Of a DNA stretch of 64,000 nucleotides, positions 49,920-58,472 are shown piece after piece. Numbering within the stretch: the stretch's first letter is position 1; each line of letters starts with the position of its first letter. The translations under genes and the position numbers were made by a program. The stretch is from positions 124,001-188,000 of the forward strand of contig CAVCGL010000001.1 in NCBI GenBank assembly GCA_963601915.1. Direction: 5' to 3'. The DNA is from Butyricicoccus_A sp963601915. GTDB lineage: Bacteria; Bacillota; Clostridia; Oscillospirales; Butyricicoccaceae. The notes beneath the pieces were generated by a model. The model had not been told where the DNA came from and did not search any database. It saw nothing but the letters and a program-made list of their open reading frames with translations.

Positions 49920-50588
49920 TTAACGGTGTTCTTTTTGCATCATGCCAAATGCAATGCACAGCAATAGGCTGGATACCCAGATTGCCCGCAGACCGATATG
50001 CAGAGAGCAGATACCGCCTGCACCTGCGCCGATGGCAAAGACACAGATGATGCCGTAATAATGCAAGGCTTTGCGCAGAGCTTCCGGCTGCTTATCGCGC
50101 AGGTATATGGATAAGCTCTCTGTGCCGCTGCGCAGATTGCCGATACACATTGTGCTGGCGTAACCGTAGCCGCGTACCTTGCGGAAGGTCTGTACCTGCA
50201 TGGAGCAGGCAAACGACACGAGGGCGGTGGCAATGATGTTGTACTGGGTAGGAATAAAACCGACGACAAGCAGTAACATCAATTCAATGGCTACGACGAT
50301 TTGCCGCCAGTGCAGCTTGGTGTACGTTTTGTATCGGTGGCCGATTTGCTCCGCGACAAAGACGCCAAGGGCAAAGGCGAAAAGAGGAAACAGGTAATGC
50401 AGAGCGGTTGCCCAGTCGCCTTCCATCAAATGCTGGCTCATCAAGACAATATTGCCGGTCTGTGCATTGGAGAAAACCTCATCGCGCACATTGTATGTAT
50501 ACGCGTCCTGAAAACCACCGGACAGTGCCAGGATGGCGCTGAGCAAAAAGGTTTCCGACGTTTGAAACTGTGCTTCTAGATGATTCAT
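49920..50588 (-). CDS. YoaK/DUF1275-family membrane protein
   Basis: 222 residues from ATG 50588 (GGGTGAAC upstream); an ATG at 50606 lacks a ribosome site. About six hydrophobic helices. SAILALSGGFQDAYTYNVRDEVFSNAQTGNIVLM and ACSMQVQTFRKVRGYGYASTMCIGNLRS are the conserved core of the DUF1275/YoaK family. Function is unknown; a transporter role has been suggested. Monocistronic, convergent with the P-type ATPase. Confidence 0.88.
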   Translation of the reverse strand: MNHLEAQFQTSETFLLSAILALSGGFQDAYTYNVRDEVFSNAQTGNIVLMSQHLMEGDWATALHYLFPLFAFALGVFVAEQIGHRYKTYTKLHWRQIVVAIELMLLLVVGFIPTQYNIIATALVSFACSMQVQTFRKVRGYGYASTMCIGNLRSGTESLSIYLRDKQPEALRKALHYYGIICVFAIGAGAGGICSLHIGLRAIWVSSLLLCIAFGMMQKEHR

Positions 50589-50722
50589 ATGTTCACCCGA
50601 TTTCATTTGGAAATTTTACCGTTTCACATTATACAAGATACACATAAAAAAATCAAACGAAAAAATCTTGCAATTTCTTTTTATGCCATTTACAATAGGC
50701 AAAGAAAGAAGGGAAAATTACC

Positions 50723-51175
50723 ATGTATTTTGAAGAAATTCAAGTCGGAGACTATCGAACCATTCCGGAAACACCGGTTTGTCATGATGACATGCTGAAC
50801 TTTTCACAGACATATAATCCGCATCCAGTTCATGTCGATGAGGAATTTGCAAAAACGACACGTGCCGGTAAAATTCTGGCATCCGGTGTCTATACATTTC
50901 TGCTCGGATGGGCACACTATGTGATGCAGGATTTCGGAGGCACGGAGACACTAGCTGGCACGGAAATTCGGATGCAGTTTTTTGCGCCGGTATTTGCGGG
51001 AGATACGCTGCACGGCAAGGCGTTTGTTGCGGATGCGCAGGTGCGCAATCCGTATAACGGCTCGATTGATGTACAGGTGGATCTGTATAATCAGCACGAG
51101 GAACTGGTGCTGCGCAGCCACAGCAGCGAGATTGTGAAGCGGAAAAGTCCGGCTGCGAATCTTCATGCCGTATGA
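50723..51175 (+). CDS. MaoC-like hot-dog dehydratase
   Basis: 150 residues. FSQTYNPHPVHVDEEFAK contains the Asp/His catalytic motif of R-specific enoyl-CoA hydratases (MaoC_dehydratas), and ASGVYTFLLGWAHYVMQDF and FFAPVFAGDTLHGKAFV fit the fold. Probably hydrates an enoyl thioester or acts as an acyl-CoA binding enzyme. GAAAGAAGGG precedes ATG 50723. The following broken MATE gene overlaps its last codon (ATGA), so they were once an operon. Confidence 0.82.
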   Translation: MYFEEIQVGDYRTIPETPVCHDDMLNFSQTYNPHPVHVDEEFAKTTRAGKILASGVYTFLLGWAHYVMQDFGGTETLAGTEIRMQFFAPVFAGDTLHGKAFVADAQVRNPYNGSIDVQVDLYNQHEELVLRSHSSEIVKRKSPAANLHAV

Positions 51176-51962
51176 AAACGGAGCAATCAGGGCTGTTATG
51201 GCGTCTGGCAATTCCCGTGATGATTGCCATGCTGATTCAGTCAATTTATAATATTGCAGACAGCTATTTTATCGGAAAATCGTCGTTGGAAAGCCTTACG
51301 GCACTGTCTATTATTTTTCCGATTCAGCTGCTCATGCAGGCACTGTCTACGGGAACAGGCGTCGGTATGAATCTTTTGATTTCCCGCATGGACGGCGAAG
51401 GCAGCCGCGGCACAGAGTCGGACTCAATCTGATTCTCAAGATGTTTTCTGAGGATGCCGTTACGGTACTCGGCATTTACTATAAATTGCAGACCTTTTTC
51501 TTTATTCCCTTGCTCGGCTTACAGCAGACCATTGCTCCGATTATCAGCTACCATTATGGTGCGGCACAGTTGGACAAAGCGAAGGAAACGCTGTACGCTG
51601 CACTAAAATTTTCAGTTGTCATTATGGCGGTGGGTACAGTGATTTTTTGGCTGTTTCCGGCGCAGCTGTTATCCGTTTTTTCGACAGATGCGGGCATTCT
51701 GGACATTGGCTGTTTGGCATTGCGCATCATCGCTGTCAGCTTTTTGCCGGCAGCAGTTACGCTCATTGTCACTGTATTCTTTCAAGGCGTCAACCGTCCC
51801 AAGACCAGCGTTTGGATGACCATTTGGCGGCAGATTTTTCTGTTTGTGCCGCTCGCGTGGCTGTTCCATTATTGGGGATTGGCTGACCTTTCCATGCACG
51901 GAATGCATTGTCGCAGGAATGGGGATTGTATGGTATCGCAGCTGGAGCCGCCATGCTTGTGA
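51172..51962 (+). pseudogene. MATE-family transporter remnant, internally deleted and frameshifted
   Basis: The first part (51172-51432, GLLWRLAIPVMIAMLIQSIYNIADSYFIGKS...ISRMDGEGSRGTE) is a normal MATE N-terminus of about 83 residues. It then changes frame at about 51415 straight into a segment from the second half (VGLNLILKMFSEDAVTV, then YYKLQTFFFIPLLGLQQTIAPIISYHYGAAQ...), so roughly 190 residues are missing. Near 51880 a further frameshift scrambles the C-terminus. A functional exporter is not possible. Sequencing error could explain the late shift but not the deletion. Confidence 0.85.
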
Positions 51963-51977
51963 TAGGAAGGAGCTTTC

Positions 51978-52580
51978 ATGTCACCAGAATTCATCAAACG
52001 ACTAACCGAGCATACACCGTCGCTGATTGGCTTAGAGCAATGCCGACAGGCATCTGTCATGATTCCACTAATTGAAACGCGAGACGGACTGCAAATCGTA
52101 CTGGAACAGCGCTCCTCCAAGCTCAAACATCAACCGAGGGATATTTGCCTGCCGGGCGGCGCCATAGAGTCAGGTGAGACGCCACAGCAGGCAGCGGTTC
52201 GGGAAGCCTGCGAAGAGCTTTTGATACAGCCGGAGCAGATAGAAATTTTGGGTCTGATGGATGTTTTGCACACAAACACGCTGGTGCTGTATCCGTATGC
52301 AGCCAAGCTGTCTGCGTATGCTATGACATATAGCCCGGCAGAAGTGGAACGCGTGTTCTGCGTGCCGCTGTCGTTTTTTCAGACACAAGAGCCGGAGCAA
52401 TATCGCATCACCTTGCCGGTACACCCGCCGGAGAATTTTCCTTTGTCGCGCATTGTGGGCGGTGAAAACTATCAGTGGCGGGAACGCCGAGAGGACATTC
52501 TGTTTTATCAATATCAGGATTGGACCATTTGGGGCATTGCCGCAAAGATTTTACAGTCATTTGCACAGATAACAAAGTGA
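51978..52580 (+). CDS. Nudix hydrolase, CoA pyrophosphatase-like (NudL type)
   Basis: 200 residues. The Nudix box runs from Gly61 (GAIESGE, Gx5E) through x7 to REACEELL (Arg75-Glu76, Glu79-Glu80). The preceding LEQRSSKLKHQPRDICLPGG corresponds to the UPF0035 signature of coenzyme A diphosphatases, which cleave CoA to phosphopantetheine and 3',5'-ADP. AGGAAGGAG precedes ATG 51978. Followed eight bases later by a flippase gene; functional relation unclear. Confidence 0.87.
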   Translation: MSPEFIKRLTEHTPSLIGLEQCRQASVMIPLIETRDGLQIVLEQRSSKLKHQPRDICLPGGAIESGETPQQAAVREACEELLIQPEQIEILGLMDVLHTNTLVLYPYAAKLSAYAMTYSPAEVERVFCVPLSFFQTQEPEQYRITLPVHPPENFPLSRIVGGENYQWRERREDILFYQYQDWTIWGIAAKILQSFAQITK

Positions 52581-52587
52581 GGAGATC

Positions 52588-53997
52588 ATGGGACGGCGAA
52601 GAGAATTAGCGAAAAACACAGCCATTTTGACCGTTGGCAAGGTGTGCACGCAGTGCATCAATTTTTTGCTGCTGCCTTTTTATACGGCGATGCTGTCAAC
52701 GGGAGCATATGGAACCTTTGACTTAATGCTCACATATTCGATGCTTTTGCTGCCGCTTGTCAGCTGGCAGCTCAGTCAGGGTCTGTTTCGCTTTATGTTG
52801 GATGACCGAAGCAATACCCAGCGACATCGGGTGCTGTTTTCCACGCTGCTGTTTTTCAGTGCCGTTCAGTGCATTGGATATGTTGGTTTATTTGCACTCA
52901 TTCAACCGATTTTGCATATTGAACATGCCTATTTTTTGATTGCATATGTTATTTTGCAGGTGTTTAACGCCATGCTTATGCAGTTCGTGCGCGGTTTGGG
53001 AAAAAGCGTGGTATACACGATTGCCTCGTTTATCGCGGCGACTGCGACGGCACTGTTCAATGTCATTGCGCTGGCGCTTCTGCACTGGGGATTGACCGGA
53101 CTGTTTATTTCCACTCTCTTCGCGCAGATCTTAACGTTAGCATATCTCATTGCGGCATCTGATTGCAGACGGTATCTTTCTGTTCGATGCATCAGACCGG
53201 CAGTATTTCGAGAGATCGGCGTGTATTCCATTCCGTTGGTACCCAATAATTTGGCATGGTGGGTGGTCAACGCTTCGGATCGAACCATTGTCTCGTATTT
53301 CCTTGGTGCGGCGGCAAACGGTGTTTATTCCATTGCCAATAAATTTTCCAATGTCTTTGTCAATTTTTATAATATTTTAAATTTATCTTGGTCGGAAACG
53401 GTATCGCTGCATTATATGGATGCAGACCGCGATGAATTTTTGACAGAGACCATGAATGCCATGTTTCAGCTGTTCGCTGCGGGGTGCTTTGGTATGGTTG
53501 CCTGTATGCCGTTTTTCTTTCCGGTATTCATTGATGCCAAGTATCATGACGCGTATCCGCAGATTTTAATTTTGCTGTATGCAATGCTGTTTCGCGTGCT
53601 GGTTGGATTGTACAGCTGTATTTATGTCGCGCAGAAAAATGCGAAAAAGATTGCGCAGACGTCTATTTCGGCGGCAGTTATCAATATCACCGTAGATCTG
53701 CTGCTCATTCAGAAGATTCATATTTTTGCGGCATCGCTCTCCACGCTGGCGGCATTTTTGCTTTTGTTTTTTGTTCGGTACATCGATGTCAATCGGACGG
53801 TACGGATGAAGCTCAAACGTTCGGTTGTCATTGGCTGTTTGTTGATGGGCGGCTGTCTTATCTATACATACTACTGTGGCAATCGTCTGATTCAGGCGGG
53901 AGCGTTGGTTGTCACTGTGATCTATGCGATAGTAACCAATTGGGACATGCTGCGCATGGGCATTCGATTGGTTCGTTCTAAATTACATAGCAAGTGA
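52588..53997 (+). CDS. Polysaccharide flippase (Wzx/MOP superfamily)
   Basis: 469 residues, about 12-14 membrane helices. LAKNTAILTVGKVCTQCINFLLLPFYTAMLSTGAYGTFDL is the typical opening of Wzx/RfbX-like lipid-linked oligosaccharide flippases of the MOP superfamily. The second half PLVPNNLAWWVVNASDRTIVSYFLGAAANGVYSIANKFS is highly characteristic. It would move undecaprenyl-linked glycan units across the membrane. A UDP-galactopyranose mutase gene lies 1.1 kb downstream, consistent with galactofuranose-containing surface glycan, although the two are not in one operon. Confidence 0.88.
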   Translation: MGRRRELAKNTAILTVGKVCTQCINFLLLPFYTAMLSTGAYGTFDLMLTYSMLLLPLVSWQLSQGLFRFMLDDRSNTQRHRVLFSTLLFFSAVQCIGYVGLFALIQPILHIEHAYFLIAYVILQVFNAMLMQFVRGLGKSVVYTIASFIAATATALFNVIALALLHWGLTGLFISTLFAQILTLAYLIAASDCRRYLSVRCIRPAVFREIGVYSIPLVPNNLAWWVVNASDRTIVSYFLGAAANGVYSIANKFSNVFVNFYNILNLSWSETVSLHYMDADRDEFLTETMNAMFQLFAAGCFGMVACMPFFFPVFIDAKYHDAYPQILILLYAMLFRVLVGLYSCIYVAQKNAKKIAQTSISAAVINITVDLLLIQKIHIFAASLSTLAAFLLLFFVRYIDVNRTVRMKLKRSVVIGCLLMGGCLIYTYYCGNRLIQAGALVVTVIYAIVTNWDMLRMGIRLVRSKLHSK

Positions 53998-54002
53998 TAA
54001 AA

Positions 54003-54034
54003 GAAGCGCTGGATGATAGCATCCAGCGCTTTTG
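54003..54034. terminator. Terminator between convergent flippase and tail-like genes
   Basis: AAGCGCTGGATG pairs with CATCCAGCGCTT over four bases, followed by TTG; the minus-strand side has a similar short T-run. Confidence 0.85.
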
Positions 54035-54047
54035 TCATGAGAAAAAG

Positions 54048-54935
54048 TTAAGCGGTTCGTTTCCAAACATACACGGCGAGATACGGCGGCATGTTGTTGT
54101 GTGCACGGTCAAGACCGGCTCCGTTTTGAGCGAGGCTTGCGCTGTAGTTTTTCGTACTTGTTGTGACATAATCCGGTTTGACGAGACAAGTTCCGGCGGC
54201 GGGGACCCAACTGGAGGAAGAGTTATCGTTGTTAACATACATGGTATGCGTATGACTGGGGAGCTCCTGCGTGGTCAATTTGTGGGTTGCCTCACCGCCA
54301 GTGCTGCCACCGGTATAGGTGGTGCCTGCTGCAAGTAAAAATCGATCCTGAATGCGCTCCCAAGTACCGCCCCATGTGTCGTTCGGGTCAAATGCCGAGT
54401 CTGTTGCGTGATAAATGGTTCCGACGGGATAAAAAATATCCAAGATAGTTGCTTTGAGCGTTTCGGGAGTATATCTCTTATTAAGTGCGTCAGCGGTGTG
54501 CTGCGCGGATTCGGCAGCGGCTTGTGCGCGCTGCGCATTAGCACTCGCCTGTAGGATTTGATCCATCCATGGTCGGCTGGCGATTTTACAATCATCATCT
54601 GCCTGTTCGGACAGCGAGCCATAAACAATGGTACTCATCTGCTGCGATTTGACCAGCATATCATCGACATACCAGTTCAGCTCACACAATCCTGCACCGG
54701 ATGTGCCGGTGTCAGAACAGCTGACGCGCCAAGTTACCATGGCGCCGTCTTGTTCTATGACGACCGGATGCATCGAGCCTTTTGCCGGTTGAAACAACAG
54801 GGCTGCATTGCCGTTTCCATAGGTTTCCAGATACGATGTGCAGTCAAAACGGATCACAGTATGATTTTCGCCGCATCTGCCCAGCTTGATGCTGTTGGGC
54901 AGGTGCGTCATGTCAATCGTTAAAATGGTATTCAT
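54048..54935 (-). CDS. Orphan phage tail/baseplate-like protein
   Basis: 295 residues from ATG 54935 (GGAGGTGACG upstream). The N-terminal 110 residues (ILTIDMTHLPNSIKLG..., TWRVSCSDTGTSGAGLCELNWY) look like the BppU-type upper baseplate domain. A short Ala-rich helix (ASANAQRAQAAAESAQ) links to a C-terminal tail-collar/gp10-like domain: YPVGTIYHATDSAFDPNDTWGGTWERI, ELPSHTHTM, NNMPPYLAVYVWKRTA. Usually found in prophages with tail genes; here there is none around it, so it is a prophage relic or a domesticated surface-binding protein. Confidence 0.78.
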   Translation of the reverse strand: MNTILTIDMTHLPNSIKLGRCGENHTVIRFDCTSYLETYGNGNAALLFQPAKGSMHPVVIEQDGAMVTWRVSCSDTGTSGAGLCELNWYVDDMLVKSQQMSTIVYGSLSEQADDDCKIASRPWMDQILQASANAQRAQAAAESAQHTADALNKRYTPETLKATILDIFYPVGTIYHATDSAFDPNDTWGGTWERIQDRFLLAAGTTYTGGSTGGEATHKLTTQELPSHTHTMYVNNDNSSSSWVPAAGTCLVKPDYVTTSTKNYSASLAQNGAGLDRAHNNMPPYLAVYVWKRTA

Positions 54936-55089
54936 TGACGTCACCTCCAGTTTTTTATAATAGGAGCAGAGAGAAAACAGTCAACGTTCATTTCTTGCAC
55001 GCCTGTGGAAAACGCTGGAAGTTTGACAGTTCGACAAATTTCAGCTATAATTCACAACAGTTTCTAAGAAAATCAAGGAAGTATGATCT

Positions 55090-56202
55090 ATGTATGATTA
55101 TTTAGTTGTCGGCGCCGGATTGTACGGTGCTGTGTTTGCACATGAAGCCAAGAAAGCGGGAAAATCCGTTCTGGTTATAGATAAGCGTCCGCATGTGGCG
55201 GGAAATGTCTATACAGAAAAAATTGAGGGCATTCATGTACATCAGTATGGTGCACATATTTTTCACACGAACAACAAAGTGGTATGGGAATATATTACGC
55301 AGTTTGCAGATTTTAATCGGTTCACCAACAGCCCAGTTGCCAATTATAAGGGCGAATTGTATTCGATGCCGTTTAACATGTACACGTTTAATAAAATGTG
55401 GGGCGTCGTGACACCGGAGCAGGCAAAGAAGAAAATCGACGAACAACGCGCGGAAATTCAAGGCGAGCCGAAGAATTTGGAAGAGCAAGCCATTTCTCTG
55501 GTGGGACGCGACATCTTTGAAAAACTGGTCAAAGGATACACAGAAAAGCAGTGGGGACGTGACTGCAAAGAATTGCCTGCCTTTATCATCAAACGGCTTC
55601 CGGTTCGTTTGACATTTGACAACAATTATTTTAACGCCTTGTATCAGGGAATTCCGATTGGCGGATACACCAAGCTGGTAGAACATCTGCTGGATGGCGT
55701 GGAAGTACGGCTCAATACCGACTATCTCGAAAATAAAGCGTCATACGATGCATTGGCTCGCAAGGTAGTATACACCGGTCCAATTGATGCGTATTTTGAT
55801 TTTCAATTGGGAAATCTGGAATATCGCAGTGTTCGATTTGAGACGGAAGTATTGGATATTCCTAATTTTCAAGGCAACGCAGCAGTGAACTATACCGACC
55901 GAGAGACGCCGTGGACACGTATTATTGAGCACAAATGGTTTGAATTCGGCAAGGACGAAAACGGCAAAGATTTGCCCAAAACAGTAATCAGCCGAGAGTA
56001 TTCTTCGGAATGGAAACCGGGAGACGAACCGTACTATCCAGTCAATGATGAGAAAAACAGTGCGCGTTATCTGGCGTACAAGGCATTGGCAGAACGAGAG
56101 TCTCAGGTGATTTTCGGCGGCCGATTGGGCGAGTATAAATATTACGATATGGATCAGGTCATCGCAGCGGCACTGGAAATGAGCAGACGGGAATTGGCTT
56201 AA
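55090..56202 (+). CDS. glf: UDP-galactopyranose mutase
   Basis: 370 residues, standard family length. FAD-binding YDYLVVGAGLYGAVFAHEAKKAGKSVLVIDKR, then HQYGAHIFHTNNKVVWEYI, KGYTEKQWGRDCKELPAFIIKRLPVR and TRIIEHKWFEF, with the C-terminal GRLGEYKYYDMDQVI; all are diagnostic of Glf. It interconverts UDP-galactopyranose and UDP-galactofuranose in the cytosol with reduced FAD. Start ATG 55090 with AAGGAAG upstream. Its presence implies Galf in a surface polysaccharide. Confidence 0.96.
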   Translation: MYDYLVVGAGLYGAVFAHEAKKAGKSVLVIDKRPHVAGNVYTEKIEGIHVHQYGAHIFHTNNKVVWEYITQFADFNRFTNSPVANYKGELYSMPFNMYTFNKMWGVVTPEQAKKKIDEQRAEIQGEPKNLEEQAISLVGRDIFEKLVKGYTEKQWGRDCKELPAFIIKRLPVRLTFDNNYFNALYQGIPIGGYTKLVEHLLDGVEVRLNTDYLENKASYDALARKVVYTGPIDAYFDFQLGNLEYRSVRFETEVLDIPNFQGNAAVNYTDRETPWTRIIEHKWFEFGKDENGKDLPKTVISREYSSEWKPGDEPYYPVNDEKNSARYLAYKALAERESQVIFGGRLGEYKYYDMDQVIAAALEMSRRELA

Positions 56203-56220
56203 ATTACAAGCAAAACAGAT

Positions 56221-56257
56221 AAAAGCAGCTTTTCTAAACAAGAAAAGCTGCTTTTTG
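56221..56257. terminator. Bidirectional terminator
   Basis: AAAAGCAGCTTTTC pairs with GAAAAGCTGCTTTT over a seven-base loop, with flanking A and T runs; lies between convergent glf and the xanthine permease gene. Confidence 0.92.
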
Positions 56258-56269
56258 TGCGTTATAAAA

Positions 56270-57616
56270 TTATTTTTCTGTTTCCATATTTTGCGGAAGA
56301 ATCAGATTCAGAATGATGGCAACCACAAAGACAACAGCGACACAGTTCTGTGCAAAGACCGTCTGAATGATTTGCGGGAAGATGGCAAACAGATCCGTGC
56401 ACTGGGTAAAGCCAAGACCGATGCTGAGCGAGAGTGCCGCAATCACGGTATTGCGCTGCGAGAAACCGCATTTGCTTATCATCTGCAAGCCGCTGACGAC
56501 AATGGTGCCGAACATCATAATGGTACAGCCGCCGAGCACAGCATCCGGAAGTGTTGCGAGCAGGGCACCGAACATCGGAAATACACCAGCAAGAATCATA
56601 ATCACTGCGCCGGTTGCAATGGTGAATCGATTGACCACCTTGGTCATTGCAACCAGACCAACGTTCTGGCTAAAGGAAGTAATCGGCAGACAGCCAAATA
56701 TAGAGGATAGCGAGCTGATAAAACCATCACAGGCGATAGAACCGGAAGTTTCTTTTTCTGTGACATCGCGTCCTAAACCAGAAGCGGCGAGCGCAGAAGT
56801 ATCGCCGATTGTCTCAGTCGCAGAAACCAAGAAAATCAATACAACAGAAACGATGGCATCCAGACGGAACTCCATATGGAACGGCATGAGACGTGGAACT
56901 GCGATGATAGACGTTCCTGCCAATGAAGAAAAGTCCACCATGTGCATACAGATTGCAAGAATATAGCCGACAATCAATCCGAACAGCACAGAGAGCTGCT
57001 TCCAGAAGGACTTGGCAAATACATGGAATAGGATACAACAAACCAGTGTCACAACACCGAGAATCCAGTTTTCCACAGAGCCAAAGTTTTCGCTGCCGGA
57101 ACCGCCGCCAAAGGAAGTTGCGCCGACACTGAGCAGAGAAAAACCAATGGCTGTTACCACGCTGGCGGAAACAATCGGAGAGATCAGTTTGATCCAATAC
57201 TTAGCAAATAGACCGAGCACGCCTTCAATCATGCCGCCGATAAGAACGGCTCCCATAATGGCACCGTATCCGTACTGTGCGCCGACAAAGCTCAAAATGG
57301 AGACAAAGGTAAAGCTGATACCCATGACGATGGGCAGACCAGAACCGATTTTGCCAAACAACGGAAACAACTGAACCAGTGTACCGATACCGGCAATCAA
57401 CATCGCACTTTGGATGAGCAGAGCGGTTTCCTTGCTGTTAAGACCGCAGGCACCGCCAACGATTAAAATCGGAGCGATGTTGGAGACGAACATGGCCAAA
57501 ATATGCTGCAAGCCAAAAGGAATGGCGTTGAGCAGTGGGACTTTGCCGTCTAAGGTATAAATATGATTGACGGAAGCGGATGATCCGACTTCCGTCGCTT
57601 TTGTTGTTGACTGCAT
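56270..57616 (-). CDS. pbuX: Xanthine/uracil permease (NCS2 family)
   Basis: 448 residues with about 12-14 membrane helices. IPFGLQHILAMFVSNIAPILIVGGACGL, FTFVSILSFVGAQYGYGAIMGAVLIGGM, and the family signature around VSATETIGDTSALA and ITSFSQNVGLVAMTKVVNRF place it in NCS2 xanthine permeases. Imports xanthine with a cation. It follows xpt by nine bases on the same strand, the same pairing as xpt-pbuX in Bacillus. Uric acid or uracil transport is less likely. Confidence 0.87.
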   Translation of the reverse strand: MQSTTKATEVGSSASVNHIYTLDGKVPLLNAIPFGLQHILAMFVSNIAPILIVGGACGLNSKETALLIQSAMLIAGIGTLVQLFPLFGKIGSGLPIVMGISFTFVSILSFVGAQYGYGAIMGAVLIGGMIEGVLGLFAKYWIKLISPIVSASVVTAIGFSLLSVGATSFGGGSGSENFGSVENWILGVVTLVCCILFHVFAKSFWKQLSVLFGLIVGYILAICMHMVDFSSLAGTSIIAVPRLMPFHMEFRLDAIVSVVLIFLVSATETIGDTSALAASGLGRDVTEKETSGSIACDGFISSLSSIFGCLPITSFSQNVGLVAMTKVVNRFTIATGAVIMILAGVFPMFGALLATLPDAVLGGCTIMMFGTIVVSGLQMISKCGFSQRNTVIAALSLSIGLGFTQCTDLFAIFPQIIQTVFAQNCVAVVFVVAIILNLILPQNMETEK

Positions 57617-57625
57617 GAAAACTCC

Positions 57626-58207
57626 TTACTGTTCACGGAACTGAATCGTGCCATTTGCAGCGTCCATGCCGTCTACAATTGCCAGAGACTCCAACTGATA
57701 ACCAAAGTTGCGAATGATGCGGCCGCCCTGCTGGAAGCCCTTTTCAATAGCAATGCCGATGCCCTCTACTGTGCCGCCTGCCTGTGCAACAATGGACAGC
57801 AGACCCTGTAAAGCACAGCCGTTTGCAAGAAAATCGTCGATAATCAGCACGTGATCGTCTTCATGCAGGAACTTCTTGGATACAATTACCTGATTCTTGC
57901 ACTTATGCGTAAAGGATTCAACCTCTGCCACGTAAACGTCACCATCAATGTTGATGCTCTGAGACTTCTTGGCAAAGACAACCGGAACATGGAAATGGCT
58001 TGCTACGATACAGGCGATGCCGATGCCGGAGGCCTCAATGGTGAGAATCTTGTTGATTGGCTTGTCCGCAAAGCGGCGCTTAAATTCCTCGCCCATCTGG
58101 TTGAACAGATCAATATCCATCTGATGGTTCAGAAAGCTGTCAACCTTCAGAATGTTTCCTTCTTTTACAATACCGTCTGCTACGATACGCTCTTCCAAAA
58201 AATTCAT
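57626..58207 (-). CDS. xpt: Xanthine phosphoribosyltransferase
   Basis: 193 residues from ATG 58207 (AAGGAAGGAT upstream); the frame extends upstream but into the promoter. FLEERIVADGIVKEGNILKVDSFLNHQMD is the Xpt N-terminus; the PRPP-binding loop is VLIIDDFLANGCAL, and TIEASGIGIA the second loop. Converts xanthine and PRPP to XMP. First gene of the xpt-permease operon. A TATAAT (58285-58290, minus strand) is its probable -10; I found no purine riboswitch core in the 100-base leader. Confidence 0.93.
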   Translation of the reverse strand: MNFLEERIVADGIVKEGNILKVDSFLNHQMDIDLFNQMGEEFKRRFADKPINKILTIEASGIGIACIVASHFHVPVVFAKKSQSINIDGDVYVAEVESFTHKCKNQVIVSKKFLHEDDHVLIIDDFLANGCALQGLLSIVAQAGGTVEGIGIAIEKGFQQGGRIIRNFGYQLESLAIVDGMDAANGTIQFREQ

Positions 58208-58417
58208 AATGATCCTTCCTTTATTTGTATTCAATAGGATATACACTTCAGTGTACCAAAAAAATCGACAAATATATACTGGTATTATATCAGAAAAACC
58301 ATGAAATGCATACAATTCTTTTGCATTTTTTTACAGAGGGATGAATGGGATTTTTTGCTTCTATAAGTCGAAAACTATCGAATATAAAGAAGTTTTAGAC
58401 TTTCATTTCCAAAACTC

Positions 58418-58445
58418 TTTACTTTCTTGGGGCTTTGGGTATAAT
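58418..58445 (+). promoter_or_regulatory. Promoter of the DUF4143 ATPase gene
   Basis: TTTACT (58418-58423), 16 bases, TATAAT (58440-58445), 28 bases before the ATG. Confidence 0.65.
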
Positions 58446-58472
58446 AGAATCAAGAAATTCGGGAGGTGCGTT

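Noticed and set aside
58208..58320. Purine riboswitch expected before xpt
   Set aside because: No TTTCTACC or related conserved core was found in the short leader on the minus strand.
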